From contig NZ_CP108442.1 in NCBI RefSeq assembly GCF_041435355.1, positions 4,462,501 to 4,526,500 on the forward strand: 64,000 bases of DNA, read 5' to 3'. This DNA is from Streptomyces sp. NBC_01276. Lineage in GTDB: Bacteria > Actinomycetota > Actinomycetes > Streptomycetales > Streptomycetaceae. Positions 16,481 to 24,258 of this stretch are shown here, in pieces. The position numbers and the translations under genes are program-made. The stretch's first letter is position 1. Each line of letters begins with the position of its first letter. Under the pieces are notes generated by a model. It was not told where the DNA came from and ran no database searches. It worked only from the letters and a program-made list of their open reading frames with translations.

Positions 16481-17758
16481 TCACGGCCGCGTCACGCGCA
16501 CCTGGTAGCTGCCGTCGCGCAGCTCGCCCACCACCGAGACGCTGACCCCCGCCTTCTCGTCGGTGAAGGTCTCGCCCGGCCGGTACGGGGCGTCCGACAG
16601 TTCCGCGTGCACGTTGGGCCGCCGCGTACAGCCGCCGCTCCCGCTCACGCTGTCCGCGACCGTCACCGGGCCGCGCCCGGTGTCCACCTCGGAGTCCACC
16701 TTGTAGATGAGCACGCCGGGCTTGCAGACGGCCTCGTCGTTCCCGGCCCGGGTACGGACCTCCACGGCGTATCCGGCGCTCTCCGACAGCGGGACGAAGG
16801 CCAGCTTGGTCCCGCCCTCGACGGCCAGCGGCGACAGGACGTGGTCGCTGACCCCCGATGCGGAGGCGCAGCTGACCTGCGAGCCGTCGAGCCAGCCCAG
16901 CTTCCACTTGTGCCAGCCGAGGAGGTCGTTGTTGGCTCCCCAGTCCTCGCTCATGATGTCCCAGTGGCCGACCGTGCCGCCCCCGTCCGGGGTGTAGAGG
17001 TCGGGCAGCCCGAAGACGTGCCCGTTCTCGTGCGGGAGCACCCGGTAGCCGGTCTCCCGGTAGGTGCCGGAGCCGTCGTCCTGCCGGCTGTAGACGAAGG
17101 ACGTGTTCGCGAGCGGCACCCCGTCGGCCATCGGGGCCTCTCCGTTGCCGGAGAAGGTGACCGACAGGACGGTGTCCAGGGCGGACGGTCCCGCGTTCGG
17201 GGTGACCAGTACGTTGATCAGGTCGTACCGGCTGAAGTCCACCTCGGAGTCGGCGGCCCTCGCGATGTCTTCGACGAGCCGCCGATAGCCGGGCTCGTAG
17301 GCGGAGCCCCGTTCGATCCCGTACGCCGCGAAGGGCATCGGCATCCGCAGCCAGTTCCGTATCGGGGCCTCGGCCCGGTAGGTGAGCCGCCCGTAGGAGC
17401 TGGTGCGGAACCAGTCGGAGGTCTGGGGGAAGAACTCCGCCAGCCGGTCCAGTGCCGAGCCCTCGCCCTTGGCGTCCGGGAAGTCGATCATCAGGTTCAG
17501 TGCGCGGACCTCGCCGGTGGACCGGGAGTACCCGGGGGGCGTCGGCAGGCCCTCCGACATCTGGACGCCCATGGTCCCGGCGATCCGGCAGGGCGCCAGG
17601 ACGGACTCCGCGCTGGCCGCGACCGGGCCGGAGGCCGAGTGGCTGCGGCCGGATATGCCGGTGCTGGCGGTGGCGGTGACGCCCAGGGCCAGTGCCGTCA
17701 GGCCGATGTAGGCGCCGGTGCGGCAGGGTCTGCGTATCCGGTGGCGGGTCTGCGGCAT
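16481..17758 (-). CDS. secreted M6-family metalloprotease
   Basis: A 425-residue exported protein of the M6 (immune inhibitor A / camelysin-related) metalloprotease group. A signal peptide opens the protein ('IGLTALALGVTATAS' within the first 35 residues). The zinc site is 'HENGHVFGLPDLY' (HExxH plus G-x-PD), preceded by an Asp-rich 'LMIDFPDAKGEG' and followed by 'GHWDIMSEDWG', both M6 landmarks. It ends in a beta-rich domain. ATG 17758 follows GAAGGCGA and places the signal peptide at the N-terminus. It is likely to degrade extracellular or cell-wall protein during development. The neighbour upstream is a divergent TetR regulator. Confidence 0.85.
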   Translation of the reverse strand: MPQTRHRIRRPCRTGAYIGLTALALGVTATASTGISGRSHSASGPVAASAESVLAPCRIAGTMGVQMSEGLPTPPGYSRSTGEVRALNLMIDFPDAKGEGSALDRLAEFFPQTSDWFRTSSYGRLTYRAEAPIRNWLRMPMPFAAYGIERGSAYEPGYRRLVEDIARAADSEVDFSRYDLINVLVTPNAGPSALDTVLSVTFSGNGEAPMADGVPLANTSFVYSRQDDGSGTYRETGYRVLPHENGHVFGLPDLYTPDGGGTVGHWDIMSEDWGANNDLLGWHKWKLGWLDGSQVSCASASGVSDHVLSPLAVEGGTKLAFVPLSESAGYAVEVRTRAGNDEAVCKPGVLIYKVDSEVDTGRGPVTVADSVSGSGGCTRRPNVHAELSDAPYRPGETFTDEKAGVSVSVVGELRDGSYQVRVTRP

Positions 17759-17919
17759 GGAGATCGCCTTCGGGTCCGCGGCAGCCGGCCGGGTCCGGAC
17801 TGCGCTCTGTGCGCTCACCCTCCGTCGGCCGCGGCGCACCCGCCCGTCGGAAGCGCCCAAACGAGACGAAACAGCCCAAATCTATATGTGGTCGGGGTCA
17901 CACTCAAGAGTGAAATAAC

Positions 17920-17936
17920 CGGGGACGCAATCCCCG
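17920..17936. promoter_or_regulatory. operator candidate 1 (TetR)
   Basis: CGGGGA-N5-TCCCCG, followed by TTTG. It is the first of two sites with identical half-sites, 39 bp centre to centre, in the gap between the divergent M6 protease and TetR genes. Confidence 0.6.
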
Positions 17937-17958
17937 TTTGCATGGGAGTCCCGCTAAG

Positions 17959-17975
17959 CGGGGAGCGGCTCCCCG
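17959..17975. promoter_or_regulatory. operator candidate 2 (TetR)
   Basis: CGGGGA-N5-TCCCCG followed by TTTGG; same half-sites and same spacing as the site at 17920. It lies 51 bp before the TetR start codon. Confidence 0.6.
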
Positions 17976-18026
17976 TTTGGTGGTGCCGATTGGTCCGTAC
18001 GAGTCCCAGCCCCAGGGAGGCCCCGG

Positions 18027-18740
18027 ATGAAGAGCTCCAGCCGTACGCCGGCGACCGCCCCCGAGGCGTCCGCGGACCTCGGCGCCCCCGCCGCCTGCTC
18101 CGCCGCGACCCCCGGCCGGGTCCCGAAGCCGCGCGCCGACGCGGTGCGCAACCGGGAGCGGATCCTGGCGGCGGCCCGCGAGATGCTGGTGGAGACCGGC
18201 GCGGAGGCCCCGCTCGACGAGATCGCCCGCCGCGCGGGCGTGGGCAACGCCACCCTCTACCGGCACTTCCCCGACCGGGCCGCCCTCGTCCACCACGTGG
18301 TGCTCTACGTGATGGACCGGGTCACGGCCCAGGCCGAGGACTCCCTGGCCGAGGAGCCGGACGCCTTCGCCGCGCTCTGCCGCTTCACGCACGCCGCGGC
18401 CGACGAGCGGATCGGCGCCCTGTGCCCCATGCTCTCCGCCGACTTCGACCGCGACCACCCCGAACTCCTGGCGGCCCGCGACGCGTTGGAGACGGCCGTG
18501 GAAACCCTGGTCGCCACCGGCCGGCGTGAGGGGCTGCTGCGCACCGACATCGGCGTGGGTGACCTGATGGTGGCCCTGTCCCAGCTCAGCCGCCCCCTGC
18601 CGGGGACGGACTGCATGGGCGCGGACCGCTTCGTCCACCGCCACCTCCAGCTCTTCCTCGACGGGCTGAGGGCTCCGGCCCGCTCCCAACTGCCGGGCGC
18701 CGCAACCACGTTGCAAGACCTGAGGCGTAAAACCATGTGA
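18027..18740 (+). CDS. TetR family regulator
   Basis: A 237-residue repressor. After a 35-residue disordered lead, the DNA-binding domain spans about residues 38-90 ('RERILAAAREMLVETGAEAP', 'LDEIARRAGVGNATLYRHFP'), followed by a variable helical ligand domain. ATG 18027 has AGGGAGG upstream. Twin palindromes in its own promoter suggest autoregulation. A DHA2 exporter gene lies 91 bp downstream on the same strand, so the usual arrangement is inferred: the regulator senses a toxic small molecule and controls the exporter. The ligand is unknown. Confidence 0.88.
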   Translation: MKSSSRTPATAPEASADLGAPAACSAATPGRVPKPRADAVRNRERILAAAREMLVETGAEAPLDEIARRAGVGNATLYRHFPDRAALVHHVVLYVMDRVTAQAEDSLAEEPDAFAALCRFTHAAADERIGALCPMLSADFDRDHPELLAARDALETAVETLVATGRREGLLRTDIGVGDLMVALSQLSRPLPGTDCMGADRFVHRHLQLFLDGLRAPARSQLPGAATTLQDLRRKTM

Positions 18741-18831
18741 CGCGACCAACCGGCATCACCTAGCTTCGACACCGCATTTCGGTTCTTAGTAGTTCCTTTC
18801 AGTCATTCCGCACAGTGAAGTGGGTACCCCC

Positions 18832-20376
18832 ATGTCCAAAACAGCCGCGGCCCCCGCGCCGGCCGGCGCCGATCCCAGTCGCTGGAAGGCCCTGGTCTTC
18901 ATCGCGCTGGCGCAGCTGATGGTCGTCCTCGACGCGACCATCGTGAACATCGCGCTCCCCTCCGCCCAGACCGACCTCGGCATCTCGGACGGCAACCGCC
19001 AGTGGGTCATCACCGCGTACGCGCTGGCCTTCGGCGGACTGCTGCTCTTCGGCGGCCGCATCGCCGACAAGTGGGGCCGCAAGAACGCCTTCATCACCGG
19101 TCTCGCCGGCTTCGCCCTGGCCTCCGCGCTGGGCGGCGCGGCGACCGGTGAGGCGATGATGCTCGGTGCCCGCGCCCTGCAGGGCGCCTTCGGCGCGCTG
19201 CTCGCCCCGGCCGCGCTCTCCCTCCTGGCCGTCACCTTCACCGACGCCAAGGAGCGCGCCAAGGCCTTCGGCATCTACGGAGCGATCGCGGGCGGCGGCG
19301 GCGCCGTCGGCCTGATCCTCGGCGGATTCCTCACCGAGTACCTCAACTGGCGCTGGACCTTCTTCGTCAACATCCCCTTCGCGATCGTCGCGGCCGCCGG
19401 TGCCTGGATGGTCATCCGCGAGCCGGCCGGCTCCCGCAACAGCGCCCGCCTCGACGTCCCGGGCGTGATCCTCTCGACCCTGGGCCTGGTCTCGCTCGTG
19501 TACGGGTTCACCCGCGCCGAGTCCGCGGGCTGGTCGGACGGGATCACCGTGTCCCTGTTCATCGCCTCCGCCGCGCTGCTCCTGGCCTTCGTGGCCGTCG
19601 AGTCCAAGGTGAAGTCCCCGCTGCTGCCGCTGCGCGTGCTGCTGGAGCGCAACCGCGGCGGCGTCTACCTCTCGCTGGGTCTCGCCGTCATCGCGATGTT
19701 CGGCCTGTTCCTCTTCCTCACCTACTACCTCCAGGTCGTGAAGGGCTTCTCGCCCGTCAAGACCGGCTTCGCCTTCCTGCCGATGATCGCGGGCATGATC
19801 ACGGGGTCCACCCAGATCGGCGCCCGCCTGATGACCCGCGTCGCGCCGCGGCTGCTGATGGGACCGGGCTTCCTGCTCGCCGCCACCGGCATGCTGCTGC
19901 TGACCCAGCTGGAGGTCGGCTCCTCGTACCCGGCGCTGATCCTGCCGGCTCAGCTGCTGCTGGGCCTGGGCATGGGCACCGCCTTCATGCCGGCCATGTC
20001 CCTGGCCACGTACGGGGTGGACCCGGCCGACGCCGGCGTCGCCTCGGCCATGGTCAACACCTCCCAGCAGGTCGGCGGCGCGATCGGCACCGCCCTGCTG
20101 AACACCATCGCCGCCTCGGCGACCACCGCGTACCTGACCGACCACGCGGCCCAGGCCGCGGCGGGCGGCGCGGCCGGGAAGCTGGTCCAGGCCCAGGCCA
20201 TGGTGGAGGGCTACTCCGCCGCGATCTGGTGGGCCGTCGGCATCCTGGCGATCAGCGCGACCATCGCGTTCACCCTGATCAACACGGGCCGTCCCGGCTC
20301 CGGCGGCCCGGTGGCCACCGGCGCGGGCGCCGGCTCCGAGGACGCCGGGCTCAAGGTTCCGGTGATCGCCCACTGA
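18832..20376 (+). CDS. MFS drug exporter, DHA2 (EmrB/QacA) family
   Basis: A 514-residue transporter with about 14 membrane segments that would expel drugs by proton antiport. Motif D1 of the DHA2 group is visible as 'LDATIVNIALPS' in the first helix, and 'GGRIADKWGRKNAFI' is the loop 2-3 motif A. The helix-5 antiporter motif fits 'GAIAGGGGAVGLILGGFL'. ATG 18832 (MSKTAA) was chosen; GTG 18820 is an in-frame alternative with no better ribosome site. It follows the TetR gene, its likely regulator. A perfect 32-bp palindrome after the stop probably terminates it. Confidence 0.9.
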   Translation: MSKTAAAPAPAGADPSRWKALVFIALAQLMVVLDATIVNIALPSAQTDLGISDGNRQWVITAYALAFGGLLLFGGRIADKWGRKNAFITGLAGFALASALGGAATGEAMMLGARALQGAFGALLAPAALSLLAVTFTDAKERAKAFGIYGAIAGGGGAVGLILGGFLTEYLNWRWTFFVNIPFAIVAAAGAWMVIREPAGSRNSARLDVPGVILSTLGLVSLVYGFTRAESAGWSDGITVSLFIASAALLLAFVAVESKVKSPLLPLRVLLERNRGGVYLSLGLAVIAMFGLFLFLTYYLQVVKGFSPVKTGFAFLPMIAGMITGSTQIGARLMTRVAPRLLMGPGFLLAATGMLLLTQLEVGSSYPALILPAQLLLGLGMGTAFMPAMSLATYGVDPADAGVASAMVNTSQQVGGAIGTALLNTIAASATTAYLTDHAAQAAAGGAAGKLVQAQAMVEGYSAAIWWAVGILAISATIAFTLINTGRPGSGGPVATGAGAGSEDAGLKVPVIAH

Positions 20377-20409
20377 CGGGGGCGCCCGCGGTACGGGAAT
20401 GACTGATCA

Positions 20410-20441
20410 CCCCGCTTCGTTCAAATTTGAACGAAGCGGGG
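20410..20441. promoter_or_regulatory. perfect 32-bp palindrome, operator and/or terminator
   Basis: 16-bp arms meet without a spacer; the centre is GTTCAAATTTGAAC and the outer part is CCCCGCTTC / GAAGCGGGG. It is followed by TTAGTCTTT, so it can work as a terminator for the exporter. The TTCAAATTTGAA core is also typical of a dimeric-repressor site in front of the dioxygenase gene. Confidence 0.65.
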
Positions 20442-20507
20442 TTAGTCTTTGTGGGGCGGTACCGCACCGCCCGCCGCGCCCCGCGCCGACGACCGAGGAG
20501 CGCCCCG

Positions 20508-21290
20508 ATGACCACCGCCACCCCCCGCATGCCGGCGCTGTACCTCAGTCACGGGGCCCCGCCGCTCGCCGACGACCCGCTCTGGCCGTCCGAGCTCGCC
20601 GCCTGGTCCGCGGACCTGCCCCGGCCGCGCGCGATCCTGATGGTCTCCGCCCACTGGGAGGAGGCCCCGCTCGCCCTCGGCGCCGTCGAACCGGTGCCGC
20701 TCGTCCACGACTTCTGGGGCTTCCCCGAGCACTACTACCGCGTCCGCTACGGGGCCCCCGGCGCCCCGGAGCTGGCCGCCTCGGTCCGCAAGCTGCTCCG
20801 GGCCCCCGGCACTCCCGTCCAGGACATCCCGGACCGCGGCCTGGACCACGGCGCGTACGTCCCGCTCGTGGAGATGTACCCCGACGCCGACGTACCGGTG
20901 CTCCAGATATCCCTGCCCACCCTGGATCCGGCCCGGCTCATGGACATCGGCCGCAAGCTCGCACCGCTGCGCGACGAGGGCGTACTGATCGTCGGCAGCG
21001 GCTTCTTCACCCACAACCTGGCCGCCCTGCGGCACACCGGCCCCGGCGTGCCCGGCTGGTCGGCGGAGTTCGACGCGTGGGGCCGCGAGGCCCTGGACGC
21101 CCGCGACGTGGACGCCCTGCTCGACTTCGAGGCCAAGTCCCCGGCGGGCCGCCTCGCCCACCCCCGCACGGAACACTTCGCCCCGCTCTTCGTCACCCTC
21201 GGCGCCGCCGAAGCCGACCTCGACGCCCAGCGGACCCCGGTGGACGGCTTCTGGATGGGCCTCTCGAAGCGCTCCCTCCAGTTCGGCTAG
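20508..21290 (+). CDS. LigB-type extradiol dioxygenase (YgiD/DODA-like)
   Basis: A 260-residue class III extradiol dioxygenase of the 4,5-DOPA dioxygenase group, which opens catechol rings with Fe(II). The metal ligands appear in 'ALYLSHGAPPLAD' (His near residue 13), 'ILMVSAHWEE' (His) and 'VGSGFFTHNLAAL' (His). 'GLDHGAYVPLVEMYPDADVPVLQISL' is a hallmark stretch of this family. ATG 20508 follows GAGGAGC. The natural substrate is unknown; bacterial relatives act on various catechols. The palindrome upstream suggests regulation by a repressor encoded elsewhere. Its stop overlaps the converging Uma2 remnant by four bases. Confidence 0.88.
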   Translation: MTTATPRMPALYLSHGAPPLADDPLWPSELAAWSADLPRPRAILMVSAHWEEAPLALGAVEPVPLVHDFWGFPEHYYRVRYGAPGAPELAASVRKLLRAPGTPVQDIPDRGLDHGAYVPLVEMYPDADVPVLQISLPTLDPARLMDIGRKLAPLRDEGVLIVGSGFFTHNLAALRHTGPGVPGWSAEFDAWGREALDARDVDALLDFEAKSPAGRLAHPRTEHFAPLFVTLGAAEADLDAQRTPVDGFWMGLSKRSLQFG

Positions 21291-21685
21291 ACCCCCCGGC
21301 GGGGCCCGGTGATCTCCTCGCCGATGGTGAACCCCTTGGCGGGGCCCTCCGGGACGGTGGCGCCGGATCCGTATCCGTAGGCGGTCCTGACCTCGTCGGC
21401 GTGGATGGCCGCCTCGGGGTCGGGCGCGCTGAGCACGGTGACGGTGCCGCCGTCGTCGTGGTCGTCGATCAGGACGTGGACGGGGATCCCCGCGCGCGCG
21501 TAGGCGCGACGGTCGCGGGTGGTGCCGTCACTGCCGGGGGAGACGACCTCGACGATCAGGCGGACGGCCGAGGCGTCGATCCCGAGGCCGTCCTCGGTGA
21601 CGTGCTCCTCGGCGTCCTCCAGGGTGATGATCGACCCTCCGACGCCAAGGAGCGCGTGCCCCATGCCGGTGGGATATGCCGACAC
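21287..21685 (-). pseudogene. Uma2-family (DUF820) endonuclease remnant
   Basis: Only the C-terminal two thirds of a Uma2-type PD-(D/E)XK protein is readable: 'VRLIVEVVSPGSDGTTRDRR' carries the catalytic E-V-V-S-P core, followed by 'YARAGIPVHVLIDD' and 'TVTVLSAPD'. Intact members are about 180-200 residues and begin with an N-terminal helix and a 'PDl.V' strand, which are missing or scrambled here ('MSAYPTGMGHALLGVGGS'). The upstream minus strand has only out-of-frame protein-like fragments. These genes are numerous and decay often in Streptomyces. Truncation and loss of function are inferred. Confidence 0.65.
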
Positions 21686-22044
21686 CTCACCCGGACGGGT
21701 GGGATGGGCGCGGGGCGAGCCCGGAGCAAGGATGTCGAAAATGTTCTGGTTGTCGCGTATCCGGGTATTCGATCGTCAGTCCAGGCAACCGGGAGCCGGT
21801 ACGGCCCGTCTTCAGGGGCGGAAGTGCGGCCGGGAGCGGCACCGGGACCGAGTGGAAAGCGCCGTACGGATGTGACGGCGGTCTCACCGGCGCGGTGGCC
21901 GGGCCGGTCGGCGAGGGCGTGCGCAGTGGCCTTCACCCCCTGCCTGACCTGCACCTCCGCGAGTTCCCGCAACATCTCTGTCAGCTCCGTGTAAAGAGCG
22001 GCGGGGCAGGATACTGCAAGATCTCGGAAAACAGGGACCGGCTG
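21686..22044. other. intergenic, decayed fragments only
   Basis: No intact gene. On the minus strand (about 21830-22010) a frame reads 'TELTEMLRELAEVQVRQGVK' with normal Streptomyces codon bias, but it has no convincing start and loses bias on both sides. It is probably debris of the gene that once lay upstream of the Uma2 remnant. Confidence 0.4.
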
Positions 22045-22072
22045 GGGAATTCTGTCCCGATTCCAGTCGTTG
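22045..22072 (+). promoter_or_regulatory. SigR (thiol-stress) promoter of hrdD
   Basis: GGGAAT (22045-22050), 18 bases, GTTG (22069-22072): an exact match to the Streptomyces SigR consensus GGGAAT-N18-GTTG. Transcription would start near 22079, giving a leader of about 70 bases before hrdD. S. coelicolor hrdD is known to have a SigR-dependent promoter, so this looks conserved. Confidence 0.88.
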
Positions 22073-22150
22073 TTTCCTTCGGAAGCGGGCACTCGGGAGA
22101 GTGTCCGAGGACGCACCGCGACCGACTCACCGCATCGCAAGGGAGCACGC

Positions 22151-23128
22151 ATGGCAACCCGCGCCGTCGCCCGTCGTCAGTCCACGAGCAGCGCCCGCGC
22201 TGTGGGCGGGGAGATCGCCGATCGCGACCTGGTCGGCATGTACCTCGACGAGATCGCGCGCACCCCGCTGCTCGACGCCGCCAGGGAAGTGGAGCTCTCG
22301 CAGATCATCGAGGCGGGCGTGTACGCCCGGCAGATCCTCGACGAGGCGACGGAGCGCGAGGGGGACGCCCCCGCGCGCGAGGAGCTGGAGGCCCTGGCCG
22401 CCGAAGGCGAGCGCGCCAAGGAAGTCTTCATCCGTTCCAACCTCCGCCTGGTCGTGGCCGTCGCCCGCCGCTATCCGCGCAGCGGACTGCCCCTCCTCGA
22501 CCTCATCCAGGAGGGCAACGCCGGCCTGGTGCGCGCCGTCGAGAAGTTCGACTACGCCAAGGGCTTCAAGTTCTCCACGTACGCCACGTGGTGGATCCGC
22601 CAGGCCATCACCCGCTCCATCGCCGACCAGTCCCGCACCATCCGCCTCCCCGTCCACCTGGTCGAGGAACTCGGCCGGATCCGCCGGGTGCAGCGCGAGT
22701 TCAACCGCGAGAACGGCCGCGAGCCGGAGCACGCCGAGATCGCCGCCGAACTCGACTCCACCGAGAAGCGCGTCGGCGACGTCCTCGACTGGGCGCGTGA
22801 CCCGGTCAGCCTCAACATGTCGGTGGACGACGACGGTGACACCCAGTTCGGCGACCTGCTGGAGGACACCTCGGCGATCTCGCCCGAGCAGTCCGTGCTC
22901 TCGCTGCTGCGCAGCGAGGAGCTGGAGGACCTCCTCGGCAAGCTGGACCAGCGCACGGCGTCCATCATCAAGATGCGGTACGGCATCGAGGACGGCCGCG
23001 AGCGGACCCTGACGGAGGTCGGCAAGCAGCACGGCCTCACCCGCGAGAGGATCCGGCAGATCGAGAAGCACGCGCTGCTCGAACTCAAGCGCATGGCCCG
23101 CGACACCGGCTTCGACGCCGTGGCCTGA
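22151..23128 (+). CDS. hrdD: RNA polymerase principal-like sigma factor HrdD
   Basis: A 325-residue sigma-70 factor of the HrdD type, a non-essential paralogue of the principal factor HrdB. The N-terminus 'MATRAVARRQS' and 'IADRDLVGMYLDEIARTPLL' (region 1.2) match HrdD. Region 2 includes 'FIRSNLRLVVAVARRY' and 'GFKFSTYATWWIRQAI', region 3 'RTIRLPVHLVEELGRI', and region 4 'GLTRERIRQIEKHALLELKR'. The long non-conserved region 1.1 of HrdB is absent. ATG 22151 follows AAGGGAGC. The exact SigR promoter upstream links its expression to thiol-oxidative stress. A 14-bp hairpin follows the stop and also closes the converging WYL gene. Confidence 0.95.
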   Translation: MATRAVARRQSTSSARAVGGEIADRDLVGMYLDEIARTPLLDAAREVELSQIIEAGVYARQILDEATEREGDAPAREELEALAAEGERAKEVFIRSNLRLVVAVARRYPRSGLPLLDLIQEGNAGLVRAVEKFDYAKGFKFSTYATWWIRQAITRSIADQSRTIRLPVHLVEELGRIRRVQREFNRENGREPEHAEIAAELDSTEKRVGDVLDWARDPVSLNMSVDDDGDTQFGDLLEDTSAISPEQSVLSLLRSEELEDLLGKLDQRTASIIKMRYGIEDGRERTLTEVGKQHGLTRERIRQIEKHALLELKRMARDTGFDAVA

Positions 23129-23154
23129 CCGGCCCGCGTCGAGCCCCCCCGGAC

Positions 23155-23192
23155 GAGCCCCGGCACCTAACCCCCCCCAGGTGCCGGGGCTC
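23155..23192. terminator. bidirectional terminator hrdD / WYL gene
   Basis: 14-bp perfect stem GAGCCCCGGCACCT / AGGTGCCGGGGCTC with a 10-base loop (AACCCCCCCC); it sits between the two converging stops. Confidence 0.75.
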
Positions 23193-23194
23193 CC

Positions 23195-24196
23195 TCATTC
23201 CCGCCCCGCGCCGTCTCCGTCCGGGCCGCCCGCCCTCGCCTCTGCCTCCATCCCCGCTCCTGCCCCCGCCGCCAGCCGGCCGGCCAGCGTCCGCGCGCTG
23301 CGCGCCAGGGACTCCGGCCCGCGCACCGTGAACGGCACCCCCGTCAGCGCCAGCCGCGCCGCCACCCACTCCGGGGCGTCCCCGCTCTCGAAGCGCACGA
23401 GGGAGCCCTCCCCCTCCGCCACGGCCCTCTCGCGCAGCCACCCCGGCAGTTCCTGCGGCGGCGCGGCGAAGGACACCTCGACCGGGTACGTCTCCCCGCC
23501 CCGCAGCCCGCGCCGCACGAACGCGGCCGCGTCCATGGGCAGCTCCCGCGGGGCGAACCGGGCCCCCGTCGCGAACGGTTCGCTCACCCGGTCCACGCGG
23601 AAGGTCCGCCAGTCCTCCCGCTCCAGGTCGTAGGCCACCAGGTACCAGCGGCTGCCCGTGCTCACCAGCCGGTACGGCTCCACCAGCCGCCGCGAATCGG
23701 CCCCGTCCCGCGCCCGGTAGGCGAACCGCAGCCGCTCCGGGCCGGCCACCGCCCCCGCCATCGTCGTCAGCGTGCGCGGGTCCACGCTCGGGCCGTCGCC
23801 CCGCGTCAGCGCGACCGTCGCCGACTGCAGGGCGCCCACCCGGTGCCGCAGCCGGGACGGAAGGACCTGCTCCAGCTTCGCCAGAGCCCGTACGGAGGCC
23901 TCCTCCACCCCCTCGATCGCATGCCCGGCGCCCGCCCGCAGTCCCACCGCGATCGCCACCGCCTCCTCGTCGTCGAGCAGCAGCGGCGGCATCGCGGCGC
24001 CCGCCACCAGCCGGTACCCGCCCTCCGCGCCCCGCGAGGCCTCCACCGGGTACCCGAGGTCGCGCAGCCGCTCGATGTCCCGCCGGATCGTCCGCGCGCT
24101 CACCTCCAGCCGGACCGCCAGCTCACTGCCCGGCCATTCGCGGGGGGTCTGGAGCAGGGACAGCAGGGTGAGCAGCCGAGCAGGGGTGTCGTTCAT
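23195..24196 (-). CDS. WYL-domain transcriptional regulator
   Basis: A 333-residue regulator. N-terminal winged helix ('RLLTLLSLLQTPREWPGSEL', 'LEVSARTIRRDIERLRDLGY'), then the WYL domain: 'LRFAYRARDGADSRRLVEPY' and 'STGSRWYLVAYDLEREDWRTF' carry the W-Y-L triplet at the expected place. A C-terminal WCX extension completes it. WYL proteins bind small ligands or nucleic acid and act as repressors or activators. It is divergent from a DHA2 exporter across 62 bp that contain an ACCTA-N9-TAGGT inverted repeat, a likely shared operator. Control of the exporter is inferred from position. Confidence 0.9.
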   Translation of the reverse strand: MNDTPARLLTLLSLLQTPREWPGSELAVRLEVSARTIRRDIERLRDLGYPVEASRGAEGGYRLVAGAAMPPLLLDDEEAVAIAVGLRAGAGHAIEGVEEASVRALAKLEQVLPSRLRHRVGALQSATVALTRGDGPSVDPRTLTTMAGAVAGPERLRFAYRARDGADSRRLVEPYRLVSTGSRWYLVAYDLEREDWRTFRVDRVSEPFATGARFAPRELPMDAAAFVRRGLRGGETYPVEVSFAAPPQELPGWLRERAVAEGEGSLVRFESGDAPEWVAARLALTGVPFTVRGPESLARSARTLAGRLAAGAGAGMEAEARAGGPDGDGAGRE

Positions 24197-24231
24197 GGAT
24201 CCAGATTGCCAGCGAATGCGGACACCATCTG

Positions 24232-24251
24232 ACCTACATCCCGTCTAGGTT
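24232..24251 (+). promoter_or_regulatory. inverted repeat overlapping exporter -10 box
   Basis: ACCTA (24232-24236) N9 TAGGT (24246-24250). TAGGTT (24246-24251) is also a good -10 box whose start site would fall on the ATG at 24259, so binding here would block the promoter directly. It is a candidate site for the WYL regulator. Confidence 0.5.
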
Positions 24252-24258
24252 TCTCTCC

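Noticed and set aside
18820..18831. GTG 18820 as start of the first DHA2 exporter
   Set aside because: ATG 18832 fits the usual N-terminus and the GTG has no better ribosome site; the difference is four residues.
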